Assembly: GCA_963576475.1 (NCBI GenBank)
Contig: OY754974.1
Location: 6,435,274 to 6,499,273, forward strand
Reading direction: 5' to 3'
From: Molanna angustata
Lineage: Eukaryota > Arthropoda > Insecta > Trichoptera > Molannidae
Length of the DNA: 64,000 bases
Made by a program: the position numbers and the translations under genes. The notes under the pieces are model-generated. The model worked only from the letters and a program-made list of their open reading frames with translations, was not told the origin of the DNA and searched no databases. Below are positions 23,321-33,279 of the stretch, in pieces. Numbering within the stretch: position 1 is the stretch's first letter; each line of letters starts with the position of its first letter.

Positions 23321-24174
23321 TTTTGTTTTAGTACCTACCTTCTACCTTTTTTGCAACTGGGTATATTTTTATCAAATTCATTTAGTATTTTTTTAAATCA
23401 TTAATTAAATATAATGAGGATTTTTTTACAATCCTTAATTAGAAACTTTGTTTTAGTGATTGTTAAAATATATTTTTTTTACGGTGGTGAGTGCATCTTA
23501 CTTTATGGATTAATAAAGACTTCATTTAATCATACGATGTTTTTGCATATGGTATTATTTTTGGCACCATGCTGCGATTAAATTATACTTATTATTTTAA
23601 ATTTGTACTTTGATCGTCGTGGTAGCAACATTGAAAAAAATATATAACTTTTGACTGCAACTCGCCGATAATTATAATTGATTACATATCGAAGATTATT
23701 CTTCAAATGATTTGAAATCTTTTGATAATGATCTTAAAGAGATGATTATCATTATTTTTTGTTTTGCTGCAGCTTAAGCGATCATTGCACTTAAATAATA
23801 TTATTATAAACTTGAGATTAAAATATTTTTTACTCAATTTATCAAAATATAATTTTGACATAAAAATATATCATATTATGATTCTACTTACCAATCTTTC
23901 AACTTTAATAAATAAATTGATAATTATAAATATTATAATAGTGTTGAAGTTCATTATAAATCAATTGGCAGTGGATTATATTAAAAATTTAATCCTTAAA
24001 TTGATTACAAAATACATAATTACTTTTTTTGTGTATTAGCGGTTTCCTTGGCTTTGATAATTTCAATAGTGTACCTACACAGAAGAAATTTTAATGATAA
24101 AATTTGACTGTATGTTAGTAGCTATTTGTACGGTATTTCATTTTTTACTAACAATGTTATACATCATCATCATA
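23321..24174. other. very AT-rich DNA
   Basis: Extremely AT-rich; the 91-codon frame at 23764-24039 is composed of I, L, N and K and is best explained by composition. Nothing recognised. Confidence 0.4.
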
Positions 24175-24680
24175 ATCCTCAGCGTCACAACCCTTGATGG
24201 ATCCTAGCTGCCTCCAAGAATATCCTCCATACTGCTCTATCGCTGGCTGCCACCTTTCAGTTATACTGTCTCATAGCCCGACAACGCCGTCTAACCATCG
24301 TACATATGTAGTTTAGGTCTTCTACCGGTTGAGTCAATAGACAAAACCCTTTTTGGGAGCTCCAGATCATCCATGCGGTGTATATATCCCAACCAGCGTA
24401 GTCTGTTATTCATAATGAACTTGACTACGCTGATATCCTGGTAAAGATCATAGGGCTCGATTTTTTTATTTTTATTACGCCATTTTTGACCGATTTTTCT
24501 GTTTGTAAGATTTTTCTTTCAAAGGCGATCAGTCTGTTTTCATCGTGTTTCGATAATGTCCAGGTTTTCAAGGTATAATATGTTAAGACTGGTCTTGTAT
24601 AGTGTGGCTTTAGTCTTTCTGAACAATAGACGTGACTTCGATTGTCCCATGAGACCAGAGTAACTCCGGTTAGCTGCAAA
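24175..24680 (-). pseudogene. LINE reverse transcriptase fragment, (GAT)n-tail family
   Basis: The minus strand encodes TRPVLTYYTLKTWTLSKHDE followed by NRLIAFERKIL, the conserved 'RPVLTYGSETWTLTKxDExxLxxFERKVLR' segment. After breaks come NRLRWLGYIHRMDD (RLRWLGHVxRM), GRRPKL and a DRAVWRIFLEAARIHQGL-like end, then an ATGATGATG tail at 24166-24180. About 160 C-terminal residues can be traced with frameshifts. Non-functional. Confidence 0.75.
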
Positions 24681-24833
24681 CAATTTTATACAATATAACT
24701 AAAAATATTACAATGGTTTTTATTACCTCACTAGGCGAGAGCCTGATTTCAAGTAAGTAATACTAACAATTAATATGCAATGCATTTTTTCTAAATATAT
24801 TTTTAATAAATATGAAGGTTTTAAGTAAGAATG

Positions 24834-24985
24834 GTGGGGGCAGAGTTGTTATTGCGCTGGGTTAGTAACCTACAGGTCGCGAGTTCGCATCCTGCCACGA
24901 CCGTATAGCACAAGCATTTGTTTAATTTAGGTAATGATTGAGAATTTATATATATGTATGTACTTACCTACTTGTTACAAGGATA
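24834..24985 (+). repeat. tRNA-derived SINE (GGCAGAGCGG family)
   Basis: GGTGGGGGCAGAG ... GCGCTGGGTTAGTAACCTAC, then GCGAGTTCGCATCCTGCC (B box) and ATAGCACAAGCATTTG. Same family as 5030, 38423, 39003 and 45957. Followed by an antisense LINE tail at 25036-25076, an arrangement also seen at 45957-46220. Confidence 0.75.
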
Positions 24986-25035
24986 TTAATAATAATAATT
25001 AAAATATTTTAGAATGCATTTTTTTTCACATAATG

Positions 25036-25076
25036 TGGCGGACTTATTGCCCGCTGGCAATTTCTTCCAGTCAACC
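25036..25076 (-). repeat. LINE 3' tail with conserved hairpin
   Basis: The minus strand reads TGGAAGAAATTGCCAGCGGG-CAATAAGTCCGCC; stem ATTGCC/GGCAAT. AATAATAATAATT lies on its 3' side. Confidence 0.65.
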
Positions 25077-25170
25077 AAATATTCATTTTAAAAAAATGTT
25101 TAAGTGTAGTGTATTTGTGGGGGTGTGGGTGTGAATGCATGTGTAATATCATTTATTGTAGGTAACTACT

Positions 25171-25350
25171 ATGTGCTGTGAGGCACCGGCTTAGAATAGT
25201 GCCTCCACTCTTTTTTAAAAACATCTCACAAAGTTCAGCATTGAGGATCACCTATTATTCTAAAAGTTTCCTTATTAGGTAAGACGAGACAAGTGTATGG
25301 ACATACACGCCTGTGTCGTGCTTTCTCTTATAAGGTACTACACATCCGGA
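25171..25350. repeat. interspersed repeat, pair of 1905-2165
   Basis: Shares TGTGAGGCACCGGCTTAGAA, AGTTCAGCA(T/A) and TAGGTAAGACGA with 1905-2165 in the same order, shorter by about 80 bp near the start. Confidence 0.7.
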
Positions 25351-25448
25351 CTTTGATAAGTATATTTTTATTTATTTTTGCTGTAATGTGATTGTTTAAA
25401 TGATCACTATCTGTGGACAAACGCAATTGATTTCATTGTGAATGTTTT

Positions 25449-26514
25449 CCAACTGTCGATTTGTTCAGGAGAACTTTGTTCTCTTAACATATCGACAATG
25501 TATCAAGCCAGAATACGCGAGAATTGTATGGAGAGGTCTACTTTTTTCACGGCTTTTCCAACTTTGAAGTCAAAAAACACCAACTTAGAGGCTTCGCAGC
25601 ATATATGTTCCATACACGGATTTACTCAGAATTCGGAGTAGAACATTTCGTGTGTCTGTGTGTGTGTGTGTGTGTGTCTGTGTGTGTGTGTGTGTGTCTG
25701 TGTGTGTGTGTGTGTCTGTTTGTGTGTATGTATGTGTGTGTGTGTGTCCGTCCCCCCCTTATAACTTTTGATCCGCTCAATTTACAGAGCCTAAAATTTC
25801 AGAATATATAAACAGTTACAGGCCTACAAAACTTTTATACTCGGAATTTTGTATTTTTGTTTCAGTCAGGGGTTATCAACTTTTGAATTTTTATTTTATT
25901 TTTCCCTATATCTCAGAAACCATAAAATCTAGAACGCTGAAAATTGGTATAAACATAGACAAATACAAAATCTCAAATAAGTTTTTTCAAAAAAAATCCA
26001 GGGTTTCTCAAACATTTTTTATTAAGAGAAGTATTTTTTTTATGATAAATTTATGAGTTTAACTGCCTATATTTCCATTTTTTTTTAAATATCGAAAAAA
26101 GCCGAAACACCCCAACTAGATAATTTAATTTTCTATAAAAAATATTAACATTGTAGCAGTACATCTCAAATTTTTTTTAACAATTTTTATAAAAATTGAA
26201 TTTAGTGACGACATCGCTTCATACAATTTGTATGGTAGTCACCTATACACAATATCAAAGAAGACTTAATAGTTTGATACTTCATCTCTAAACATACAAT
26301 ATACATATACCATCATGCTGTTTTCATATTCCGGGTAGGAAAAAAAGACAGACCTCCATACTATCCTATCTTGACTACCTAGGTACATGTGTTGTATAGA
26401 AAACTAAATATCATAAAATAATAAATAATTTGTATTTATGGGTTTGGTACTTATTCTTCAACTATACATACTGTCGCTGTCGACAGTTAGATCTCATGTG
26501 TTACATGCAACTAG
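25449..26514 (+). mobile_element. HINE copy 3, full length
   Basis: Full 1066-bp copy between T bases. 5' CCAACTGTCGATTTGTTCAG; microsatellite (GT/TCTG) at about 25650-25750; 3' GTCGACAGTTAG, hairpin CATGT/gtt/ACATG, CAACTAG. The 3' inverse repeat carries two changes. Copy 4 starts only 8 bp downstream. Confidence 0.92.
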
Positions 26515-26522
26515 TGTATAAT

Positions 26523-26733
26523 CCAACTGTCGATTTGTTCAGGAGAACTTTGTTCTCTTAACATATCGACAATGTTTCAAGCCAGAATACGCGAGAATTG
26601 TATGGAGAGGTCTACTTTTTTCACGACTTTTCCAACTTTGAAGTCAAAAAACACCAACTTAGAGGCTTCGCAGCATATATGTTCCATGGACGGATTTACT
26701 CAGAATTCGGAGTAGAACATTTCGTGTGTCTGT

Positions 26734-26784
<51 letters not shown>

Positions 26785-27597
26785 TGTGTGTGTGTGTGTC
26801 TGTGTGTGTGTGTGTCTGTGTGTGTGTGTGTGTCCGTCCCCCCTTATAACTTTTGATCCGCTCAATTTACAGAGCCCAAAATTTCAGAATATATACACAG
26901 TTATAGGCCTACAAAACTTTTATACTCAGAATTTCGAATTTTTGTTTAAGTCAGGGGTTATCAACTTTTGAATTTTTACTTTATTTTTTCATATATCTCA
27001 GAAACCATAAAAGCTAGAACGCTGAAAATTGGTACAAATATAGACAAATACATAATCTCAAATTAGTTTATTCAAAAAAATTCCAGGGTTTCTCAAACAT
27101 TTTTTATTAAGAAAAATATTTTTTTTATGATAAATTTATGATTTTAACTGCCTATATTTCCAAATTTTTTAAAAATATCGAAAAAAGCCGACAAAAAAAA
27201 AAACACCCCAACTAGATTATTTAATTTTCTATAAAAAATAAAAACATTGTATTTGTACATCTCAAATTTTTTTTAACAATTTTTATAAAAATAGAATTTA
27301 TTGACGACATCGCTTCATACAATTTATATGGCAGTCGCCTATACACAATATGTAAGAAGACTTAATAGTTTGATAGGATTTTAATATCCAAACAAACATA
27401 CAGAACCATCATGCTGTTTTCATATCCCGGGAAGGAAAAGAGGACTGACCTCCATACTGTCCTATCTTGACATACATACCAACAAGTGTTAAAATTTTCA
27501 ATAATTTGGATTTATGGGTTTATAGTTTGATTTTTATTCTTCAACTATACATACAATCGCTATCGACAGTTGGCTCTCATGTGTTACATGCAACTAG
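26523..27597 (+). mobile_element. HINE copy 4, full length, tandem with copy 3
   Basis: Full 1075-bp copy. The microsatellite at 26724-26835 is the longest in the window. 3' end ATCGACAGTTGG-CTCT-hairpin-CAACTAG|T. The spacer to copy 3 is TGTATAAT. The short CVCVCV and THTHTH frames over the microsatellite are not genes. Confidence 0.92.
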
Positions 27598-27611
27598 TTA
27601 TTATATAATTT

Positions 27612-28055
27612 ACTAGCAGACCCGACTGACTTTGCCCTGCCCGAACTACATATTTGTGAAAGAAAAAAATATATGTAACATAATATTTGAATCATATGTA
27701 TGTTATTATTTGCTGATCAAACTAACATTTTCTTGTTCGATGAGCCGCTACACACTTTGAGGTTAGATTGACTGTCATTTTGTATATAATTGTAATACAG
27801 CATAGAATGGTCTGGACAGATTTCTTAGTTTTGTTAGATGGAAGCATTGCTAATTCGACATATTTATGTTTTTTTTATTTTCCTTTTATAATATTCATTT
27901 ATAAAATTCCACTTTGTGAATCTAAACTCTCAACCATTCAGGGAATCACACGAACCCACACAAAAAAAAAATCATCAAAATCGGTTCAGCCGTTTAGGAA
28001 GAGTAAAGTGACATACACACGTACAGAAGAATTATATATATATAAAGATATGGCT
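27612..28055. repeat. interspersed repeat (ACTAGCAGACCCG ... AATCGGTTCAGCCGTTT)
   Basis: Starts ACTAGCAGACCCGACTGACT and ends ATCAAAATCGGTTCAGCCGT with TTATATATATATAAAGAT. This head-and-tail pair is familiar from dispersed repeats in many insect genomes, from general knowledge of such genomes. No coding potential. Only one copy here. Confidence 0.55.
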
Positions 28056-28070
28056 TTGTTTGCCCCTTAA

Positions 28071-28511
28071 ATAAATAAACAAATAAAAAATAAAATAAGA
28101 TATTTTTACAGTTGAGTCAAATAAGTAACTATACCTACTCATACGTACGATAGGTATTGGATTGTGTGAGTATTTCACAGATAGGTAAGGTAGGATGGAG
28201 TAGGGTAGAGTAGAGTGGAGTAGGTATGTATATAGTAATATATAGAGAAAGAAAGAGATGGAGGGAATGTAAGAGCGGTTCGACATTATCTGTCTAGATT
28301 TGATCTCGTCAGCAATTAATTAGAGAATCGCGTCGACAAGTACAGAACGTCGAGAAAGCTCCCAAGTTGGCCGCGAAGGGAATCACAAATTCCACCGGTG
28401 ACAAAAGAAATCCATTCTAAAGGTGCATGCACATTGAACAAACGTAAAAGTTTTGATTTATTTATCAAAATCATAAAATGTAAAATTATTTTATAACTTT
28501 ATTTATTATTT
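28071..28511. other. unassigned, with GTAGAGTGGAG simple repeat
   Basis: A short degenerate (GGTAGAGTA)n stretch at about 28185-28225. A less AT-rich segment follows (about 28280-28420) with several CpG; no frame recognised. Confidence 0.4.
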
Positions 28512-28684
28512 CCAACTGTTTATTCGTTTAAGAGAATTCATTTCTCTTAATGAATCAGCCAAGAATCAACAGTATTAATTTAGTCCCGTTTGAGAGAATT
28601 GTATGCAGTAGTAGACTTTATGCATACTTTTCAACTACGATATCAAAAACCACCAACTTAGAGGCATCACAGGATATATGTTGT
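28512..28684 (+). mobile_element. HINE 5' end fragment
   Basis: TCCAACTGTTTATTCGTTTA with AGAGAATTC / TTCTCT, then CACCAACTTAGAGGCATCAC. This is the first ~170 bp of a diverged HINE, cut off where a second 5' end begins at 28685. Confidence 0.75.
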
Positions 28685-29155
28685 CCAACTGTCGATTTCT
28701 TCAAGAGAATTTATTTCTCTTAACAGGTCGACAAAATTTCTAGCCAAGATCCTCGAGATTTTGTATGCCAAGGTCTACATTTTTCATGATTTTTTTTAAC
28801 TTTGAAGTAAAAAAAAAATCTAGTCCATCCCTCCTTATACATAACATTTGACTCGCTAAATGCGCAGAGACCAAAATTTTATAAAATATAGAAAGTTAAT
28901 AGGAAAGTTATACTGGTTAATTGGAAGAAATTGCCATACGGTAATAAACTCGCCAAGGAAGTGTATTGTTGGTATAATATTATAATTATTATTATTATAG
29001 GCCTACAAAACCTTTGTACTCTGAATTTTGAATTTTTGTTCAAGTCAGGGGTTATCATCATTTGAATTTTGATGTCATTTTTCCTTGTATCTCAAAAACC
29101 ATAAAAGCTAGAACGCTGAAAAATTGTATTGATATAGACAAATACAATATCTGAA
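28685..29155 (+). mobile_element. HINE copy 5, 3'-truncated, with LINE tail inside
   Basis: A second 5' end, T|CCAACTGTCGATTTCTTCAA, follows directly. The microsatellite is gone and the 3' half stops at about 29155. An extra ~95 bp at 28903-28998 is a LINE tail. Confidence 0.8.
28903..28998 (+). repeat. LINE 3' tail inserted in HINE copy 5
   Basis: TTGGAAGAAATTGCCATACG followed by GTAATAAACTCGCC, then (ATT)n up to the resumed HINE text AGGCCTACAAAAC. Hairpin ATTGCC/GGTAAT. Short TTAATAG / TTATAG flanks may be the target duplication. Confidence 0.65.
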
Positions 29156-29243
29156 TTAAATTTGACCAGTTTAAGAAAGATCGCTTGTTCATCAAAATAA
29201 ATAAACAACAACAATATCCATGCTATAAAATAAATATTTTTAG

Positions 29244-29450
29244 TTTCATACAGTTAATATTATGTTGATTGGGAAAGACTGCATTATGGAAAACTTGTAT
29301 GAAATCCTCGTGTGGGACGAAGTCTTTCATTATTCGTTCGTTACCGACTGCCTCCGGACTTTGCCGAGCCACTCCGAAGCCCGACTGCAGATCGTCGAGA
29401 TGTTTTTTGGTGACCGATACGTTTCCTCGGGTGTGGCTGCACCTCAATAG
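29244..29450 (+). CDS. unrecognised coding-like stretch, possible host exon
   Basis: An open frame follows a good acceptor-like TAAATATTTTTAG at 29231-29243 and runs 68 codons to TAG. Residues include LYEILVWDEVFHYSFVTDCL and SHSEARLQIVEMFFGDRY. Third positions are often G or C and composition is protein-like, unlike the surrounding AT-rich DNA. An in-frame ATG is at 29262. AATAAA occurs at about 29587, so it could be a terminal exon. The opposite strand (29223-29636) is also open, and AG-like acceptors exist there too, so the coding strand is uncertain. I do not recognise the family. Confidence 0.4.
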   Translation, partial: FHTVNIMLIGKDCIMENLYEILVWDEVFHYSFVTDCLRTLPSHSEARLQIVEMFFGDRYVSSGVAAPQ

Positions 29451-29742
29451 TCTGAAGAGGTTCCCATCTCGACGGCTCCATATCGAAATGGCGTGCCGGA
29501 CTTGGTGTTGCGTGTTATTCGGCACTCGTTCAATTAAGTATTTTTTTTTCTGTCTGTGATAACAACCATCGCGCAACTGAAATAACAATAATAAAATTAA
29601 ACCTTCGACAGAAGCACCAGCACGACTCGACGGCAATCGTCCGCGTGGAAATAAATTTAAATTGAATCGGCCATCTTAGCAGGAGGGATCAATTAAATTT
29701 TAATACCCCAAAATCGATTTGGCGTTTAAAATAATAAAGTGC

Positions 29743-29762
29743 GTACCTACATATGTAGGTAC
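29743..29762. repeat. 20-bp perfect palindrome
   Basis: GTACCTACATATGTAGGTAC is self-complementary. It is made of the TACCTAC/GTAGGTA motif common in this genome. Confidence 0.8.
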
Positions 29763-29840
29763 TTGTTTATAATTACTTGGTATTATGATAGTGTAAAAGC
29801 CCGCGATTCGAGACGTACGTCATTTTGTATGATGGTCAAT

Positions 29841-30622
29841 ACAAATTTTAAACTTAAGTCATATCCAAAAGGCTGATTTTTTCTATAAAAGAAACCACAG
29901 CATGTAACAACGATTGAATAGTATAAACCTTGAGTAGTGGTGGATTTCGGGGTCAACATTATTCAAAGTGTTGGAATTTGATATTTTTACACGTCATTAT
30001 TAAACATTTTCAGATGCATACCATTTATTAAACTTTAAAGGTGTCTATGGGGGAGTTTTCACCAACTAAAGTGTCTGTCGATGGAAGGCGTGATTTTTAA
30101 CTGTCACGCTTCATGCTTTATACCCTAATTATTAATTGTAAAAAACTTATAAATAGAAACACAGTTAGATTCCACAATGAGTATTTTTATTTGCCTAAGC
30201 GCTTTCGCCAGTCACAGCTGGCATCCTCAGAGGCACACTATATACTCACTATTCACACTTTAATATTGTGGAATCTAACTGTGTTTCTATTTATAAGTTT
30301 TTTACAATTTATAATTATGAACTTCCACTGTGTCAACGAAAAAACCTCTAATTATAAATTTATATTATTACTTTACACTATAGAAATAAGACTTGGTGTA
30401 ACTCACAACCAGTGTTTTTTGTAAAATATTATGCTTAAAAAAACTCTTCATACTATAACTGACGTGTTAAAAAAGTAATATAATTATCAAATATATTGAA
30501 GCATAAAATGATCTCTGAAAGCCACCAAAACTCAGGATTCATATTGGCCAATCGTTGTTACCTGCTGTGGTATGCATTCACAGAAAAAATCAACCTTTAT
30601 ACTATGATGTAAATTTGGCTGT
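29841..30622. repeat. nested inverted-repeat element
   Basis: Outer arms 29841-29985 and 30518-30622 are diverged inverted copies sharing GGCTGATTTTTTCT (GGTTGATTTTTTCT), ACCACAGCA and GTAACAACGATTG. Inside, 30134-30178 and 30265-30309 are perfect 45-bp inverted repeats around an 86-bp core. The core carries a hammerhead-like motif on the minus strand. No transposase seen. It could be a MITE-like composite or a Penelope-type remnant. Confidence 0.75.
30192..30235 (-). ncRNA. hammerhead-like RNA motif (tentative)
   Basis: The minus strand reads TGCCT-CTGAGGA-T-GCCAG-CTGTGA-CTGGC-GAAA-GCGCTT-AGGCA. CUGANGA and GAAA flank a GCCAG/CUGGC stem, as in a hammerhead core, and TGCCT/AGGCA can close the outside. 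An extra U next to the stem and the absence of an obvious stem III with UH cleavage site argue against activity as written. Penelope-like retroelements are known to carry such motifs in their terminal repeats. Confidence 0.3.
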
Positions 30623-31191
30623 CGTTATCGTCTAAATTATTTTGACTCGAGCATTTCGCCTCAATGTTCGTTCGAGTTTTGCTCGAGTTGATTGAAATTT
30701 TATATTTCTAATGCCGTTGTCGGGCCAAATCATCTATCGCGAATTGTTATTAACTTTTAATAACTATGTGTGCGCAATTACAAGTTACTGTTTATGACCG
30801 TATATTTAAATGCTCCGCTACTGCGTAATACTGCTGAGTAATGTCTAAGAAATTTCTTAGATTATTTTTTAGGCAACTTAATTTATTTATTAGGTATAAA
30901 TCTTTTGTTTTCGACGTTGTTTGTACGAAGCGACCGCCATTTCGTCAGTATGGATGACACTTGACTCCCGATAGATATATTATGATATATTTTATTAATA
31001 ATAATATATAATAATATCGACCAATAAAAATAAAATAAAAAATAACATATTACCTTCTATCTTCTTCAAATCATCAACGGTTGTTATTTTTAGACAGTGT
31101 ACATAATTTCTATAGTAATTTTTCTGGTTTTGTATATATTGGTTTATCTTAAACAAAAATCTGCAGTGACAGCTAGACGTCGGCTTACCAG
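30623..31191. other. unassigned DNA
   Basis: No recognisable gene or repeat. CTCGAG-containing inverted words occur near 30660-30690. Confidence 0.35.
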
Positions 31192-31243
31192 AGAGGCAAG
31201 TCTGGTCCAACCGATGAAATCAAAACCCTCACGATTACCCGAA
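31192..31243. repeat. half-copy of the 10051 palindromic MITE
   Basis: GAGGCAAGTCTGGTCCAACC, GATGAAATCAAAACCCTC and ACGATTACCC align with one arm of 10051-10240. The other arm is missing. Confidence 0.75.
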
Positions 31244-31255
31244 AGGGAAAAAAAT

Positions 31256-31560
31256 CCAATATTTGCGTATACGCAATTAAAAAAAAAAATATTCGATTTA
31301 CATACACATTTGTTGGTACAAGTAGGAAAATAAGCCAAAAATGAAATAACATTTCTGGCGCAGTTCGGGGGTGACATCTGTGCGAGACACTGTCATCTCA
31401 TTTATAAGGACTGTTGCTTTCATTGTTTACAAATTAACTAATTTCTCAATACATAGATGTCGTTACAAAAAAAGGCTTTTCCGTTACTTCATAGATGGCA
31501 ATAGTATGGATCCTTATTTTCAGGTGAATTGTTACACACTATTCAAATATATCTATAGAT
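31256..31560. repeat. repeat shared with 8960-9310
   Basis: TTTGCGTATACGCAATT, then CAAGTAGGAAAATAAGCCAA (inverted at 9218-9303), then GTGACATCTGTGCGAGACAC (direct at 9029). Here both blocks are adjacent and probably closer to the original order. Confidence 0.65.
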
Positions 31561-31582
31561 ATAACTTTAAAAAATGACATTG

Positions 31583-31745
31583 ACAAGGGAACTCAATAAG
31601 AAGGAATAATTGGTGAACGTTGCGCAAGCGCATAAAGTGATCACGTAAACCAGACGATGACAGGTCGTAAGCCCTCTAGATGCCTCGAGTTCCTAGTTCT
31701 TCTACAACATCCTAACTTTGTCTCTATTGACAGGTTAAAAAAAAA
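31583..31745. repeat. interspersed repeat, inverted pair of 13204-13382
   Basis: AAAGTGATCACGTAAACCAG and CGATGACAGGTCGTAAGCCC are the complement of the block at about 13295-13345; TTTGTCTCTATTGACAGG completes the match. Confidence 0.7.
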
Positions 31746-32277
31746 TTTAAAAAAATTTTGTCAATAAAAATACAAAATGAAATTAAAAGAAACAAAAGAT
31801 GATACAGCAACACTTCGTGACGGTAAGTTGATGACGGTATTTCAACAGAAATGTACATATTATATATAATTGATAGCAGCAAGTATAGCCAGTTGATTTC
31901 CTTAGAAACAATTGGGTCCCAATTATACCTTCCTACGTCAAATCTATTGATCAAAAAGCACAACTTTACGTATTTGGCAAATATCTTTCATGTCATTATG
32001 AACATAGGCGTTTTGATTTCTATTTGTGTACAATACAATGCTGTATTTGAATAATGTCGTATATTGAAGGTATACAAGATGAATATTTACTAATTAAATT
32101 AACTGGCAAGTGCTAACTACAGAACATGCGGTTTATTTTACAATATTCTATTTTGATTCGCATAAATCAATGGGATTTCTTTTGATCGTTCAAATATCTA
32201 ACAATATTTTAATAATAATTATAGCTTTTAATAATGTTTTACCAAACGTGATAGAACATATGTTAAATGTTATATAT
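31746..32277. other. AT-rich DNA, nothing recognised
   Basis: Frames on both strands show no known domain. Confidence 0.35.
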
Positions 32278-32411
32278 TCCTGGCCCAGTTGGTTAACTAT
32301 CTGACCCGGTTTGATTCCCGGTAGATATACAGTTTTTAGTTTTATTTTCAGTCTGGATCTGTGAGACGATAAATATATAAAGTCTCTAGAATGTGGCAAC
32401 TTGTTATTGGG
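32278..32411 (+). repeat. tRNA-derived SINE (GGCTCAGTTGG family)
   Basis: CTGGCCCAGTTGGTTAACTA, TTTGATTCCCGGT (B box), GTCTGGATCTGTGAGACGAT, and end GTGGCAACTTGTTATTGGGG. About 30 bp of the tRNA-like head are deleted relative to 21502-21658. Confidence 0.8.
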
Positions 32412-33057
32412 GTAAGTTTTTTTTACATATGAATAATTTCAATTTTATAATAAAAGCATATATATAATTCGTAACTCCCCATCATATCCCCTTGTAAAAA
32501 TACCAACCCACTACTAGGGAGGAGCAGAAACAAGTATAAGAACCAACACATAAAAAAACACATCTTTTGAAAAAAATGAAAAATCTCTCTGCTGACTGCG
32601 AATCATTTTCGACGTGTTTTTATTTGGTGTAAAGAGATAATTATAATTTAAGTTTAAAAAATTGGATATTTTATGACTTTGGGAATATTACAGTCATATT
32701 AATACACCACGAACCCGAATAATATTTAATACATTTTTATCATCCTAAATACGATATCATTGAACGCAATCATCAAGTCGTGAACAAAATGTATGATATG
32801 CGTTTGAAAAATACATCCACTATGATGTGTAAGGTCACTCATTTCACGACCTAAATGAACCGTTTTAGCGCTTAATTAAAAAAGGTTTTTCTTATTGCTA
32901 TAAAAACTTTATAGAGAAAATAAAAAAATAAAAATTTTACCATATTTTCTATTATTTTTTGTACCATTTTTGTAGTAAAAAAGTGAAAGTTCCCTATTGA
33001 TCTACACGCTTATTTTCAACATAACGCAACACGTGTAATAATCCATTTTATTTTTTA
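32412..33057. other. unassigned DNA
   Basis: No recognised feature. Confidence 0.35.
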
Positions 33058-33115
33058 AGTCCAATTCCCTATTCTATAATCACAGATATGTGATTATAGA
33101 ATAGGGAATTGGACT
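33058..33115. repeat. perfect 27-bp-arm palindrome
   Basis: Left arm 33058-33084 (AGTCCAATTCCC...AATCACA) and right arm 33089-33115 (TGTGATTATAG...ATTGGACT) are exact complements around a 4-base GATA loop. Perfect identity implies recent origin or active maintenance. Element remains (33165-33265) lie just to the right. Confidence 0.95.
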
Positions 33116-33164
33116 AATTCGTGACTTACTTGGAGAGAGAACTATCCTAAATGGAATCGTCTCT

Positions 33165-33265
33165 ATTTCAGCGTTATAGAATAACAACTTGGACTTAGTG
33201 GAATAATAAAGCCAGAATGTTTTATAAAAGTTATAGAATCGGACGTATTGTGACTAGATTTGTGA
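33165..33265. repeat. fragment related to the 14524 foldback MITE
   Basis: TTTCAGCGTTATAGAATA, AACTTGGACTTAGTGGAAT and TCGGACGTATTGTGA align in order with TTTCAGCGTTATAAAATA, AACTTGGACTAAATGGAAT and TTAGACGTATTATGA of 14588-14700. Confidence 0.65.
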
Positions 33266-33279
33266 GATTTCGAAGTATG

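Noticed and set aside
23764..24039. 91-codon I/L/N/K-rich frame
   Set aside because: Composition reflects extreme AT content; no domain, no splice or promoter context.
26598..26971. Frames rich in CVCVCV or THTHTH
   Set aside because: Translations of the GT microsatellite inside HINE copies.
30192..30235. Active hammerhead ribozyme
   Set aside because: Only reported as a motif: an extra base at the stem and no clear stem III or cleavage site.
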